From: Hominimerdicola alba
GTDB lineage: Bacteria > Bacillota > Clostridia > Oscillospirales > Ruminococcaceae
DNA: 64,000 nucleotides
Direction: 5' to 3'
Assembly (NCBI RefSeq): GCF_900109655.1
Contig: NZ_FOAT01000002.1
Coordinates: 276,657 to 340,656, forward strand
Shown: in pieces, positions 16,061-25,252 of the stretch
Numbering within the stretch: position 1 is the stretch's first letter
Layout of the letters: the number at the start of each line of letters is the position of its first letter
The notes under the pieces: generated by a model
What the model was told of the DNA's origin: nothing
The model's input: the letters and a program-made list of their open reading frames with translations, nothing else
Database searches by the model: none
Position numbers and translations under genes: made by a program

Positions 16061-16221
16061 ATGGTTATCCCACTGACACACCTGACTAAACATCGTTTAA
16101 AGGAATATAATGAGAGTTTGGCGGTTATCTTCCCCCCGCCAGCGGCGGGGGGAAGATAATGTCAGCATAATATATCCCTGTCGAATCGACATTTTAAGTG
16201 GTGTGGTAAAGGGATTGTCAG
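16061..16221 (+). mobile_element. Miniature repeat element, copy B (161 bp) with exact 10-bp target duplication
   Basis: The element is bounded by ATTAAAAAAT on both sides (16051-16060 and 16222-16231). The left end ATGGTTATCCC-N5-CACACC matches the reverse complement of the right end, CTGACTATCCC-N5-CACACC. A TATAAT box is at about 16110-16115 and a perfect 16-bp stem (TTATCTTCCCCCCGCC and complement, AGC loop) follows. The right end lies only about 10 bases before the ribosome site of the LRR gene. Confidence 0.88.
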
Positions 16222-16245
16222 ATTAAAAAATAGGAAGGCGATCTT

Positions 16246-17892
16246 ATGAAAAAACAAATCATATGCGGAGTTGTGGCATCAATGCTTGTTCTTTCGGGCG
16301 GTGGAGCTACACTTGGAAATGCGGCTGATCTGAATTTTGATCTCATTGCAAGTGCGGCAGTGACCAAAGCAAGCGGCACCTGCGGTGCGAAGGTGACCTG
16401 GACTCTCGATGATGAGGGTACACTGACTATCAGCGGAACTGGAGAGATGGCGAATTATTGGAGTACAGTAAAACAACCGTGGGCCAAATATAGCAACTTC
16501 ATAAAAAAAGCAGTCATTGAGGAAGGCGTTACAAAGATAGGCAGCTTTGCTTTCAATAGCTGTACAAATCTTACAAGCATAACCATACCAAACGGAGTTA
16601 AGTACATTGGCGAATGTGCTTTCAGGTACTGTAAAAATCTTTCAACTGTTACTATCCCCGATGGTGTTACAGGCATCGACAACAATGTTTTCGAGGGCTG
16701 TACAAATCTTTCAAGCATAACTATACCCGACAGCGTTAAGAGTTTTGACTCGGAGGCTTTCAAAGACTGTTCGAGTCTTAAAAGCATAACTATCCCGAAC
16801 GGCGTTACTTACCTCTGGTACGGTGCTTTCATGGGCTGCAAAAGTCTTGAACAAGTAACTCTCCCCGACACCCTTAAGAGCATTGGCGGCAATGAATTCT
16901 CTAACTGTTCGAGCCTTAAAAGCATAACTATACCGAACAGCGTTAAAGAAATATGCAATGATGCTTTCTATAACTGTTCAAGGCTTAAGAGCATAACTAT
17001 CCCGAACGGCGTTACAAAAATCAACGGTAATGCTTTCCTAAACTGCACAAGTCTATCGAGTGTAACTATCCCTGACAGCGTTACTAGCATTGGAGCGAAT
17101 GCTTTCCAAAACTGTACAGCTCTTTCCGACATAAATATCCCGAACCGCTCTATAAGCATTGGCAAGAATGCTTTTAGATCCTGTACAAAACTTTTAAGCG
17201 TAACTATCCCCGAAAATGTTACAAGCATTGGTGACAAGGCTTTCGGTTATAATGACAGCGGCAGGATCCAAAATTTCAAGATCCGCTGCTATAAAGGAAC
17301 TGCCGGCGAGAAGTATGCTAAACAGAACAATTTGTCCTACACACTTCTTGACGATAAAGTTAATCCGATGCCAACAGCCGTTCCCGGTGAATGCTGTGTC
17401 ACGCTCAGCTGGGGACAGGTCGAAAAAGCAGAAAAATATGCGATCGTAGTTAATGTAAACGAAGAGTGGGTCATTGTCGAAAAGACAACAGAAAATACAT
17501 ACAAACTGTGTGGTCTGGAACCAAGCTCTAAATACAGGGTCGCTGTCATCTCAATGTTTAATGGCGAGTGGTATACTAATTTTTCGGACGCGATAACCGT
17601 TACACCTAATGCTCCTGTTTACAAGTACCCAACGGTAACAGATATAGAATACAACGAGGAGTTCCACCAGTTCAGACTGACCTGGAACGCTGTTAAGGGT
17701 GCTGAAGAGTACGGAGTTGCAGTTAAGATCGCGGGCAAGTGGAAAGTACATACCTGTACCAACAAGACTTCTTTCACCTCTCCCAAACTGAGACCGGGCA
17801 GCATAGCCGAAATGGTGATCTGCGCCAAGGTCAACGGCGAGTGGGATACAACAGCCATCAACAGCCGCAGTTTCAGCGTCACTGTTAAATAA
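16246..17892 (+). CDS. Secreted BspA-type leucine-rich-repeat protein with fibronectin III-like domains
   Basis: A 548-residue protein with a signal peptide (about 1-27). Residues about 45-365 hold ten or eleven 23-residue LRR_5 units of the form SITIPNGV..I...AF..C..L, as in Treponema/Bacteroides BspA proteins. Two fibronectin type III-like domains follow (about 370-450 and 458-545). There is no dockerin or sortase motif. Such proteins usually bind surfaces or host/plant polymers; the role here is inferred. The ATG follows AGGAAGGCGATCTT directly downstream of repeat copy B. Confidence 0.88.
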   Translation: MKKQIICGVVASMLVLSGGGATLGNAADLNFDLIASAAVTKASGTCGAKVTWTLDDEGTLTISGTGEMANYWSTVKQPWAKYSNFIKKAVIEEGVTKIGSFAFNSCTNLTSITIPNGVKYIGECAFRYCKNLSTVTIPDGVTGIDNNVFEGCTNLSSITIPDSVKSFDSEAFKDCSSLKSITIPNGVTYLWYGAFMGCKSLEQVTLPDTLKSIGGNEFSNCSSLKSITIPNSVKEICNDAFYNCSRLKSITIPNGVTKINGNAFLNCTSLSSVTIPDSVTSIGANAFQNCTALSDINIPNRSISIGKNAFRSCTKLLSVTIPENVTSIGDKAFGYNDSGRIQNFKIRCYKGTAGEKYAKQNNLSYTLLDDKVNPMPTAVPGECCVTLSWGQVEKAEKYAIVVNVNEEWVIVEKTTENTYKLCGLEPSSKYRVAVISMFNGEWYTNFSDAITVTPNAPVYKYPTVTDIEYNEEFHQFRLTWNAVKGAEEYGVAVKIAGKWKVHTCTNKTSFTSPKLRPGSIAEMVICAKVNGEWDTTAINSRSFSVTVK

Positions 17893-17910
17893 TAAATATG
17901 ATAACAAAGC

Positions 17911-17946
17911 AAAAGACAGTTATCCGCGATAGGATACCTGTCTTTT
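17911..17946 (+). terminator. Terminator after the LRR gene
   Basis: AAAAGACAG and CTGTCTTTT enclose an inner TATCC/GGATA stem, followed by CTATTAT. Confidence 0.85.
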
Positions 17947-17956
17947 CTATTATAGT

Positions 17957-17977
17957 ATTGCTAAAGGGATAGCCATG
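17957..17977 (+). repeat. Remnant of the right end of the miniature element
   Basis: TTGCTAAAGGGATAGCCATG matches the right end of the full elements (GTGGTAAAGGGATAGTCAG) at 13 or more positions. No left end or hairpin is present. Confidence 0.5.
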
Positions 17978-18017
17978 ATTATTTATTCGGACGGATATCT
18001 AAATTGGGACAAAACTA

Positions 18018-18046
18018 TTGCAAAATTCTTTGAAATGTGGTAAAAT
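18018..18046 (+). promoter_or_regulatory. pheA promoter
   Basis: TTGCAA, 17 bases, TAAAAT. The start site would be about 18053, which rules out a translation start at 18018. Confidence 0.7.
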
Positions 18047-18080
18047 AAGGGGTGAAAATACAGTGTTGCAGGTGATAAAT

Positions 18081-19193
18081 ATGGATCTGAACGATATCAG
18101 AGCTGAAATAAATGACGTAGATAAGCAGCTTCAGGAGCTTTTTACAAAGCGCATGGAGCTTTGCGGCAAGGTCGCCGATTATAAGATAGAGAACGGTCTC
18201 CCCGTTTTTCAGAAGGACAGGGAGAAGCAGGTCATCGCACAGGTGACCGAGGGTGCCCCCGATGAACTCAAAGGTGCCACAAGGGTGTATTTCCAGACGA
18301 TGATGGATATATCAAAATGTCTGCAATACCGCAAAATGTTCGATAATACGGGTTTTATCCCTTTCAAGAGGCTTGACCTTTCGGGCAGGCACAGGGTGGC
18401 TGTACCGGGAACTTTCGGTTCTTATAACCACATAGCGTGTAGTGAGCTTTTCGAGGACGCTGATACCATGTTCTTTGACAGCTTTGAGGAGATATTCAAG
18501 GCAGTCTCGGCAGGTGCGGCTGAATTCGGCATACTGCCCATAATCAATTCGACTGCGGGTTCTGTGGTGCAGACTTATGAACTCATGCGCCAGTACGATT
18601 TCAAGATATGCGCACAGGCAAAGCTGAAGATATCCCACTGCCTTGCAGCGCGAAAAGGCGTAAGGCTTGAAGATATACACGATGTATATTCACATGAACA
18701 GGCTCTCAGACAGTGCTCCGACCTGATAAACAGGGGCGCATACAAGGCGCACAGTTTCTCGAATACGTCCCTTGCGGCTTGCTATGTAAAGGAAAGCACC
18801 GAACCCTGTGCGGCGATATGTTCGGAAAAATGCGCCGAAGAACTGGGTCTGGAGATACTCCGCACCGGTGTGCAGAATGCGGCGGAGAATTACACCAAGT
18901 TCATTCTCATATCCCACGAAACTTTCAAGGCGGATAATGCTGATACCATATCGGTATGCCTGGCACTGCCACATCAGTCGTCTTCCCTTTACAGACTGCT
19001 GACAAAGTTTTCGGTGGCAGGTCTGAACATGACCATGATAGAGAGTATGCCCATAGCCAACACGGATTTCGATGTTATGTTCTATCTGGATTTCAAGGGC
19101 GATATCGGCAAAAAGGAAGTCACAACGCTTCTCAGTGAGCTTTCACACGAACTGAATTATTTCAAATTCTTAGGCAACTATAAGGAGGTATAA
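18081..19193 (+). CDS. pheA: Bifunctional chorismate mutase/prephenate dehydratase (P-protein)
   Basis: About 370 residues. The N-terminal chorismate mutase domain (1-90) begins MDLNDIRAEINDVDKQLQEL. The prephenate dehydratase domain (about 108-285) opens with VAVPGTFGSYNHIA and continues with FGILPIINSTAGSV; a C-terminal ACT domain (about 295-370) includes LLTKFSVAGLNMTMIESMP, the likely phenylalanine sensor. In prephenate dehydratases the block before the ACT domain usually reads TRF; here it is NYTKF. ATG 18081 is chosen because CAGGTGA precedes it; GTG 18063 is in frame and possible. Confidence 0.92.
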   Translation: MDLNDIRAEINDVDKQLQELFTKRMELCGKVADYKIENGLPVFQKDREKQVIAQVTEGAPDELKGATRVYFQTMMDISKCLQYRKMFDNTGFIPFKRLDLSGRHRVAVPGTFGSYNHIACSELFEDADTMFFDSFEEIFKAVSAGAAEFGILPIINSTAGSVVQTYELMRQYDFKICAQAKLKISHCLAARKGVRLEDIHDVYSHEQALRQCSDLINRGAYKAHSFSNTSLAACYVKESTEPCAAICSEKCAEELGLEILRTGVQNAAENYTKFILISHETFKADNADTISVCLALPHQSSSLYRLLTKFSVAGLNMTMIESMPIANTDFDVMFYLDFKGDIGKKEVTTLLSELSHELNYFKFLGNYKEV

Positions 19194-19196
19194 GAT

Positions 19197-19670
19197 ATGC
19201 GTATCGGTCACGGCTATGATGTACACAGGCTTGTCGAGGGAAGAAAGCTTATCCTCGGCGGTGTTGATATCCCCTATAAAATGGGTCTCGACGGTCATTC
19301 TGATGCAGACGTTCTCGTCCACGCGCTGATGGATGCTCTTCTCGGGGCGATGGCACTGGGTGATATCGGTCAGCATTTCCCTGATACCGACCCTGATTAC
19401 AAGGGCGCGGACAGCCTTAAACTGCTGGACAGGGTAATGGAATATGTTGATGACAGCAATTATGTTTTCTCAAATGCCGATATGACCATATGCTGTCAGT
19501 CGCCCAAGCTTGCGCCTTACATAATGGATATGCGCGAAAAGATAGCTGACACCATAGGCTGTGATATCTCTCAGATATCCATAAAAGCCACTACCGAGGA
19601 ACATCTGGGCTTTACAGGCAGCGGCGAGGGCATATCAGCTACGGCAGTTGTACTGCTTGAAGAAGTATGA
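19197..19670 (+). CDS. ispF: 2-C-methyl-D-erythritol 2,4-cyclodiphosphate synthase
   Basis: A 157-residue enzyme of the MEP isoprenoid pathway that cyclises CDP-methylerythritol phosphate. Zinc ligands are in GYDVHRL (Asp8, His10) and a later conserved His; [27 protein letters not shown] and [15 protein letters not shown] are diagnostic. It starts three bases after the pheA stop and its own stop overlaps the next start as ATGA, so it is in one operon with pheA and an acetyltransferase. Confidence 0.97.
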   Translation: MRIGHGYDVHRLVEGRKLILGGVDIPYKMGLDGHSDADVLVHALMDALLGAMALGDIGQHFPDTDPDYKGADSLKLLDRVMEYVDDSNYVFSNADMTICCQSPKLAPYIMDMREKIADTIGCDISQISIKATTEEHLGFTGSGEGISATAVVLLEEV

Positions 19671-20167
19671 TGCGCTTCAGACCTTATAAGTCCTGTGATG
19701 CTGAAAAGATAGTCAGCTGGATAAAGGACGAATACGGTTTCAGACAGTGGTCGGCGGACAGGTTCGGAAAATTCCCGCTGACAGCTGATGAACTGAATGC
19801 CCATTATGCAGGGCAGGCTTATAATGACAGCTTTTTTGAGTTCACAGCCTGTGATGAAAAAGGCATCTGCGGGCACATGATAATCCGTTTTACCGACGAG
19901 GAAAAGAAAATTGCCCGCTTTGGTTTTGTCATCGTTGACAGCGAAAGGCGTGGAGAGGGTCTCGGCAGAAAAATGCTGGAGCTTGCAAAGGAATACACCC
20001 GAGATTTTCTTGAGGCTGAGAAGATAACCCTCGGCGTTTTTGAAAACAATCCCGCGGCGATGAACTGCTATCTCGCGGCAGGGTTCAGGGTCGTCGGCAC
20101 AGATGTGGGCTTTTACAGCTATCATGGCGAGGACTGGAAATGCACTGAAATGGAGTGTATTTTGTAA
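19667..20167 (+). CDS. GNAT-family N-acetyltransferase
   Basis: A 166-residue acetyltransferase. The acetyl-CoA loop is seen as [13 protein letters not shown] (about 102-114), followed by the [15 protein letters not shown] pattern common to ribosomal-protein and small-molecule acetyltransferases. Substrate unknown. Its start overlaps the ispF stop (ATGA), so translation is coupled. Confidence 0.88.
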   Translation: MMRFRPYKSCDAEKIVSWIKDEYGFRQWSADRFGKFPLTADELNAHYAGQAYNDSFFEFTACDEKGICGHMIIRFTDEEKKIARFGFVIVDSERRGEGLGRKMLELAKEYTRDFLEAEKITLGVFENNPAAMNCYLAAGFRVVGTDVGFYSYHGEDWKCTEMECIL

Positions 20168-20311
20168 ACAAGTGTGAGTAAAGTGCCAAGGAAACAAAGC
20201 GCGCGGTCAAGCCTCGCGCTAGCAGGCTTGCGGAGAGCTCGAGAGGCGCAAAAGCGATGCGGCAATAGTGCTGTAAATAGAACAGCGAAATTACCCGTCA
20301 TGACAAAAAAA

Positions 20312-20421
20312 CGCGGCAATATCAAAGAAATCGAGCGTATGCAAAACCAATGCATACGCTCTTTCTATGTCCGTAAATTATTGCCGCGCCCGAAATCGGA
20401 CAGCGAAGCGAATCCGATTTC
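20312..20421 (+). ncRNA. Candidate structured RNA: nested and adjacent stem-loops
   Basis: CGCGGCAATA at 20312-20321 pairs with TATTGCCGCG at 20379-20388, enclosing a second perfect stem (GAGCGTATGCA at 20333-20343 with TGCATACGCTC at 20351-20361). A third stem, GAAATCGGA with TCCGATTTC, follows at 20392-20421. The 410-base gap 20168-20575 holds no convincing gene: a 126-codon frame starting GTG 20174 lacks a ribosome site and runs through all these stems. Confidence 0.4.
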
Positions 20422-20575
20422 TCGACCCGAGGAACGAGGGGTGAAAACCAGCAATCTCCAGTTCAAAGCAAATATCAGACTGCACCAAGAAAAAGAATTC
20501 CGAACGTTCGAAGAGCTTTTTTTGATGTTCGAAAAACGAAATCACCATTTGTAAAGCACTTAGGTTTCAAACAAC

Positions 20576-20607
20576 AGGCAGATACTTCATGCGCGAAGTA
20601 TCTGCCT
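20576..20607. terminator. Bidirectional terminator before the ABC exporter genes
   Basis: AGGCAGATACTTC pairs perfectly with GAAGTATCTGCCT across a 6-base loop, followed by TTCTTAT on the plus strand. It separates the structured plus-strand region from the minus-strand ABC operon end. Confidence 0.8.
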
Positions 20608-20623
20608 TTCTTATATCCGTTAC

Positions 20624-21766
20624 TCAAAGCTCAGCACTGCGAAGCTTAGTCTTGTACAGAAGTGTGGCGATGATACCCAGCGCCACAGCGAAGCCTGCCT
20701 CGATAAGCAGATACTGCGCAGCCTTAGATGCATTGAATATCTGTGCGCCCGTCAGCATATCGCTTACCTTGATGTACCAGAATGCAGGCAGGAACTTGCC
20801 TATGGATATCACCGTATCGCCAAGCATAGTCTGCGGTACGAATACACCACACATGAAACTCATGACCAGACTTATCACGTTGCTGGCAAGGTTTACTGTC
20901 TGCTGTGACGGCAGAAGCATTGACACCAGTACAGCTATGAATGCCGATATTACCGCAAATACTCCACTGTTTACAATATTAAGCCAACCGCTGCCGCTGA
21001 ATGCGCTTTTATCCAGTAAAATACCTAATGTCATGAACAGCACCCATATCGCCAGCACATAGATAACGCAGCCAAGCAGTATCTGCATCATGAAGGATAC
21101 GGGGCGGACAGCCGAGCAGTTTGTCCTGAAACGAACTTCCTTGCTGTTTATGGACATCATAACAGGAGAGAGCACGCATATCATCAGTGAAAGGAGGATA
21201 TAAGGAAGGTATCTGAAAAATCCTTTTCCGCTCATCAGACCGTTTATATTTCCCGCTTCCGAAGTTATCATCGTGACCTCGGTATTTGTGTCCATAGCAT
21301 CCGCAGCTTTTTTTACTGCGTATGTCATATCATCGCCTGCGGCTGTGCAGGCTCTTACACAGCTGACATACTCATCAAGAAAACTGCTCATGTATGCCAC
21401 ACTGTAACTGTTGTAAACATGACGGCTCGTGAACAGACCCTCGGTCTTTCCGTCGGCAAGGTTTCTGGCATAGCCATTGTTTATGGTGAGCTCATAGTCA
21501 ACCGTGCCGAAAAACAGCGCGTCTTTCATATCTATATTTGAAGTCACGATATCGTGCTTCGTACCGATATATTCTATGAGCGCTTTGCTCTCGGGGGTGT
21601 TGTCATTATCGGTGATGGTTATTTTCAGCCTGCTCTCGGTGAATTTATCCTCTGTATTGCCGCCGAAGAAAAAACCAAGGAAAAATACCATAAATATTAC
21701 GGTGAATAGTATTATCAGCTTTATCTTCTTTTTGAGTATCAGCATGAACAGCTTAAATACTTGCAT
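20624..21766 (-). CDS. ABC-2 type transporter permease (second subunit)
   Basis: A 380-residue membrane protein: one N-terminal membrane segment (about 12-33), a large extracytoplasmic region (about 35-195) and a C-terminal bundle of five to six segments, the layout of ABC-2 family export permeases such as YhgE/Pip or LinB-type exporters. It overlaps the upstream permease by 14 bases and is the last gene of the operon. Substrate unknown; drug, peptide or lipid export are the usual roles. Confidence 0.85.
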   Translation of the reverse strand: MQVFKLFMLILKKKIKLIILFTVIFMVFFLGFFFGGNTEDKFTESRLKITITDNDNTPESKALIEYIGTKHDIVTSNIDMKDALFFGTVDYELTINNGYARNLADGKTEGLFTSRHVYNSYSVAYMSSFLDEYVSCVRACTAAGDDMTYAVKKAADAMDTNTEVTMITSEAGNINGLMSGKGFFRYLPYILLSLMICVLSPVMMSINSKEVRFRTNCSAVRPVSFMMQILLGCVIYVLAIWVLFMTLGILLDKSAFSGSGWLNIVNSGVFAVISAFIAVLVSMLLPSQQTVNLASNVISLVMSFMCGVFVPQTMLGDTVISIGKFLPAFWYIKVSDMLTGAQIFNASKAAQYLLIEAGFAVALGIIATLLYKTKLRSAEL

Positions 21767-22883
21767 ATTTTTTCCTCCTTGTGAAAATGAAACCTATAGC
21801 TGTGAATATCGCAGTCATCGCCAGCAGTGTCAGCATCTTGCCAATGAATCTGTCATAGCCCTTGTCGATATTCAGGTAGAATAAACTGTCGCATATCACC
21901 GCAGAGGGATTGAGTTCGTTCAGCAGGGGCATTTTTTCCATGATAAGGGGTTTTATATCGCCTACCATAAGTCCGCTGAGAAAATTTCCGCTCAAGGATA
22001 CCGTCATTGCCACAGCGTTCTTTTTTTCAGTGCTGCCACCCACCAGTGAAGCTATCATGTAGCCCATGGAAGTGCCTGTTATGCTGCCAAGTATACCGCC
22101 TGCATATACAAGGGGAAGTCTGCTGCCGAATTCTATCTTCAACACAAATGCCATAAATGATACGGTTGTCACCATGCATACAGCGCTTACCGCCCAGCAG
22201 CCAAGCATTATAGCCAGTGTGCTTATCAGCTTAGGTGTGGGTGAACAACATTTTCTTGCCCCGAGAGGTGACTGGTCAGCCTGATTGGCAGTAACTATCG
22301 AGAGCCCTGTTACAGAACTGCAAAGAGCTACCATTGCCAGAAGATTGTAAAAATAGGTTATGTACCTGTCGTTGCTGGAAGTCTCGATAGGCTCTTCTTT
22401 CAGCACGTTCATCTCTTCGGACATAGCCTTTGTCATGGCAGGTATATTTGAAGGGTCTTTCTTGGCAGCTTCCGTCATAAGCTTTTCCTGTGTCAGATAT
22501 CTGTCCGTGAAGGCTTTAAGTATAGTTTCTTCCATATCAGAACCTGCCACTTTAAGGCTTATGGTGTCGTCAACGAAGATGATGCCCTCTATATCTCCTT
22601 CGTTCAGCTGCTTTTCCGCTTCATCTTTGTCGGTGAAGCTGGCTTTCAGCAAGGGATTATCGCCTTCTGATACGCTGTTGACTACTTCGTGGAATATGCT
22701 GTTCTCTTTTATCTCTACTACAGCAGTGGGTATCGCTTTGAAGCTGAACTCCTTTTCTGAAAGTCCGTTGAAAGCAAGCTTGAACATGGTACCCATAAAC
22801 ATCGGAAAAAGTATCAGCCAGAATATCAGCTTTTTTTCTCTCAGCGTGGAGAGGATAAAGTATTTCAACTCGTTGAAGAACAT
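21753..22883 (-). CDS. ABC-2 type transporter permease (first subunit)
   Basis: A 376-residue protein with the same layout as its neighbour: N-terminal membrane segment (about 18-36), an external loop with many Glu and Lys residues, then six C-terminal segments. It starts two bases after the ATPase stop. The two permeases are paralogous in architecture and would form a heterodimeric channel driven by the ATPase. Confidence 0.85.
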   Translation of the reverse strand: MFFNELKYFILSTLREKKLIFWLILFPMFMGTMFKLAFNGLSEKEFSFKAIPTAVVEIKENSIFHEVVNSVSEGDNPLLKASFTDKDEAEKQLNEGDIEGIIFVDDTISLKVAGSDMEETILKAFTDRYLTQEKLMTEAAKKDPSNIPAMTKAMSEEMNVLKEEPIETSSNDRYITYFYNLLAMVALCSSVTGLSIVTANQADQSPLGARKCCSPTPKLISTLAIMLGCWAVSAVCMVTTVSFMAFVLKIEFGSRLPLVYAGGILGSITGTSMGYMIASLVGGSTEKKNAVAMTVSLSGNFLSGLMVGDIKPLIMEKMPLLNELNPSAVICDSLFYLNIDKGYDRFIGKMLTLLAMTAIFTAIGFIFTRRKKYASI

Positions 22884-22885
22884 TA

Positions 22886-23836
22886 TTATTCCTCCTTATC
22901 CCTGAGAGCCTTGCCCGTTATTTCAAGGAAAACATCGTTGAGGGTAGGCTGTTCGGTGGTAACTCTGCCGATGTGCATATCGTGGTTCTGGAGAACTTCC
23001 AGCACTCTTATCAGGTTGTGCTTGCCGCCCGAACATGATACCGTCAGCCTTTCTTCTGCAAAATCCGTGCTGTATACGTGGGGCAGAGCGCTTATCTCCG
23101 AAAGCACTTCATCGGGCAGTTCGTGCAAAGTAACCTTGATGGTCTCGGTGTTCTTGATCATAGCCGTGAGCTCTTCCTTGGTGCCCTCGGCTATCTTTTT
23201 ACCCTTGTCCATTATGGCGATGCGGGTGCATATCTGCTCGACTTCCTCCATGTAATGGGAGGTGTATATTATGGTAGCGCCGTTCCTGTTAAGCTCCTCG
23301 ATACCCTCGAGTATCTTGTTTCTGCTCTGAGGGTCTACCGCCACCGTGGGCTCGTCCAGGATTATGAGCTTAGGCTTGTGGGCGATGCCGCAGGCGATGT
23401 TCAGTCTTCTCAGCAGACCTCCCGAAAGCTTCTTGGGACGGAACTTTCTGAAGTCTTCAAGCCCCACGAATTTAATAGCGTCCTCGACGTACTGAGCCTT
23501 CTGCTCCTTATCGGTGATGTAAAGCCCGCAGAAGTAGTCGATGTTTTCCTGCACTGTCAGCTCATCGTACACTGCAACGTTCTGCATTATAACACCTATA
23601 TCTCTTTTGATGTCGTAAGCTGTGGGGCTCATATCCTTGCCGAATATCTGTATCGTTCCCTTGTCGTAGGAAAGCAGAGAAAGCAGGCAGTTTATAGTTG
23701 TGGTCTTGCCGGAGCCGTTAGGTCCCAGAAGCCCGAAGACCTCTCCCTGCTTTATCTCCAGTGACAGATGATCCAGTGCGATAAGCTCGCCGTATCTTTT
23801 TACCAGACTGTCTATTTTTATAACTGTATCAGCCAT
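22886..23836 (-). CDS. ABC transporter ATP-binding protein
   Basis: A 316-residue ATPase with Walker A GPNGSGKTTT (about 38-47), Q-loop near MQNVAVYDELTV, signature LSGGLLRRL (about 143-151), Walker B KLIILDEPTVAVDP and switch His in TSHYMEE. The C-terminal 80 residues form the extra domain typical of multidrug/ABC-2 exporters (ends TLNDVFLEITGK). It is the first gene of the three-gene export operon. Confidence 0.95.
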   Translation of the reverse strand: MADTVIKIDSLVKRYGELIALDHLSLEIKQGEVFGLLGPNGSGKTTTINCLLSLLSYDKGTIQIFGKDMSPTAYDIKRDIGVIMQNVAVYDELTVQENIDYFCGLYITDKEQKAQYVEDAIKFVGLEDFRKFRPKKLSGGLLRRLNIACGIAHKPKLIILDEPTVAVDPQSRNKILEGIEELNRNGATIIYTSHYMEEVEQICTRIAIMDKGKKIAEGTKEELTAMIKNTETIKVTLHELPDEVLSEISALPHVYSTDFAEERLTVSCSGGKHNLIRVLEVLQNHDMHIGRVTTEQPTLNDVFLEITGKALRDKEE

Positions 23837-23879
23837 ATCATTAACCTCCGTATATTTTTGTTGTTTTCTTTCATTGTCT

Positions 23880-23889
23880 GTATTATATC
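23880..23889 (-). promoter_or_regulatory. Extended -10 promoter of the ABC exporter operon
   Basis: Minus strand TGATATAAT about 45 bases before the ATPase start. The -35 region (TACAAA-like) is weak, so an extended -10 promoter or an activator is likely. Confidence 0.5.
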
Positions 23890-23962
23890 ATACTCCAACT
23901 GCGGTTTGTAGTGTCGGGTATCACTTTGTGATGTGACAAATGTCATTTTCTCATATGCAAAA

Positions 23963-23999
23963 AAAGAACGACCGCGGCGCTATGCTTTAGTCGTTCTTT
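23963..23999 (-). terminator. Terminator of the PrsA-like lipoprotein gene
   Basis: AAAGAACGAC and GTCGTTCTTT form a 10-bp stem; on the minus strand seven T residues follow. Confidence 0.88.
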
Positions 24000-24022
24000 G
24001 TGATCGTTCGGTTATTCACTCA

Positions 24023-25252
24023 TCAGGTGATGCTGTCATAAGTAAGCTTATCCCAAATACCGCAGTAAGTTACGGTCATTGCATCCATTGTTTCAGTGAA
24101 CATCTTCTGTATCATGGGCTGATCGTGTGTTGCGATCATTGTATCTATGTTCTCGTTGATATAGTTCATATCAGGCTCAAGACGTTTTACGATGAAGTAA
24201 CCGTAAGTGCCGTCCTCAATAAGATTTTCCGATACCTGTCCGGGTTTAAGAGAGAATACCTCGTCCAGCATAGCCTTGGGGAATCCGCCTGTGTTGTCAC
24301 GGCGCATATAGTAACCATTTTTCGGGTTTTCATCAAGTTCGGTATCCCAGCCGTATTCTTCGATAAGCTGGGTAAAATCTTCTCCGTCCTGAGCGCGTTT
24401 CAGCACATCCTCAGCAACTGTCTTAGCCTTTGCCGCCTCTGCTGCTTTGGCGTCAGCGTCAAGGGCATTGTAAGCATTGTTCTTTGCACTTATCTTCTGC
24501 GACAGGGTCTTGTCATCGTAGGTGGCTGCAGTGCTGTCATCAAGCTCTACCTGCGAATAGAAAGGTATCATTACATAGACCGCGTGGGCATACTCCTCGG
24601 GATCCTGTATAAGTTTCAGGAAATCTTCCTCTGTGGTCGCATACTGTCCGCCTTTATCAAACAGTGTAGCCATGACCTTGTTATATGTCTGTGCATTTAT
24701 GAACATCCTCTCCAGCACATCGTATGTAAGGTGAGATCTCTGCATTTCTTTCTGGAATTCTTCTTCGTTGCTGTATTCTTCCTTGCACTTTCTCAGATTA
24801 CCGTCGATGACCTTCTGGTCTTCATCGTCCAGCTCAATGTTGTGAGTTTCAGCCAGCTTATCGGTAACAAGACGGTTCTTGATAGAGTCTATAACATAAT
24901 TGAGAAATGCCTGATAAGTCTCGTCATTAGTCCTGAGGGCATTTGCATCGATACCGAACTGTTCGTACTGTGCAAGCGCCTCAAAATAAAAGAACCTGAA
25001 CAGATCGAATGAAATGTCTATACCGTCGATATTGCACATAACGTAATCAGTGGTGTCTATCTCCTCACCGTCTATAGTCAGCGATGCAACAGGCAGAACT
25101 TCCTCCTGCTGAGGACCTGCTGCTTCGTCCTCGTTAGTAGTAGTCTCGGAGGATTTCTTATCTTTATCCTTTTTGTCTTTATTGCTGCAGCCTGCCATCG
25201 AGCCAACACATAATGTCATAGCCAGCAGAACAGCCATCATCTTTTTTAACAT
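24023..25252 (-). CDS. Lipoprotein with parvulin-type peptidyl-prolyl isomerase domain (PrsA/SurA-like)
   Basis: A 409-residue lipoprotein: lipobox GSMAGC (Cys21), a Lys/Ser/Thr/Glu-rich linker (22-50), an alpha-helical SurA_N-like chaperone region (about 70-235) and a parvulin domain (about 265-385) with FTQLIEEYGWD and GGFPKAMLDEVFSLKPGQVS. It would fold exported proteins outside the membrane. It is transcribed alone, between two terminators or gaps. Confidence 0.88.
   Translation of the reverse strand: MLKKMMAVLLAMTLCVGSMAGCSNKDKKDKDKKSSETTTNEDEAAGPQQEEVLPVASLTIDGEEIDTTDYVMCNIDGIDISFDLFRFFYFEALAQYEQFGIDANALRTNDETYQAFLNYVIDSIKNRLVTDKLAETHNIELDDEDQKVIDGNLRKCKEEYSNEEEFQKEMQRSHLTYDVLERMFINAQTYNKVMATLFDKGGQYATTEEDFLKLIQDPEEYAHAVYVMIPFYSQVELDDSTAATYDDKTLSQKISAKNNAYNALDADAKAAEAAKAKTVAEDVLKRAQDGEDFTQLIEEYGWDTELDENPKNGYYMRRDNTGGFPKAMLDEVFSLKPGQVSENLIEDGTYGYFIVKRLEPDMNYINENIDTMIATHDQPMIQKMFTETMDAMTVTYCGIWDKLTYDSIT

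Noticed and set aside
20174-20554. A 126-codon frame starting GTG
   Set aside because: No ribosome site, and it crosses several perfect stems; more likely non-coding.
23933-25012. A 359-codon frame antisense to the PrsA-like gene
   Set aside because: Composition is Cys/Ile/Leu-rich without domains, and the other strand has a lipobox and parvulin motifs.
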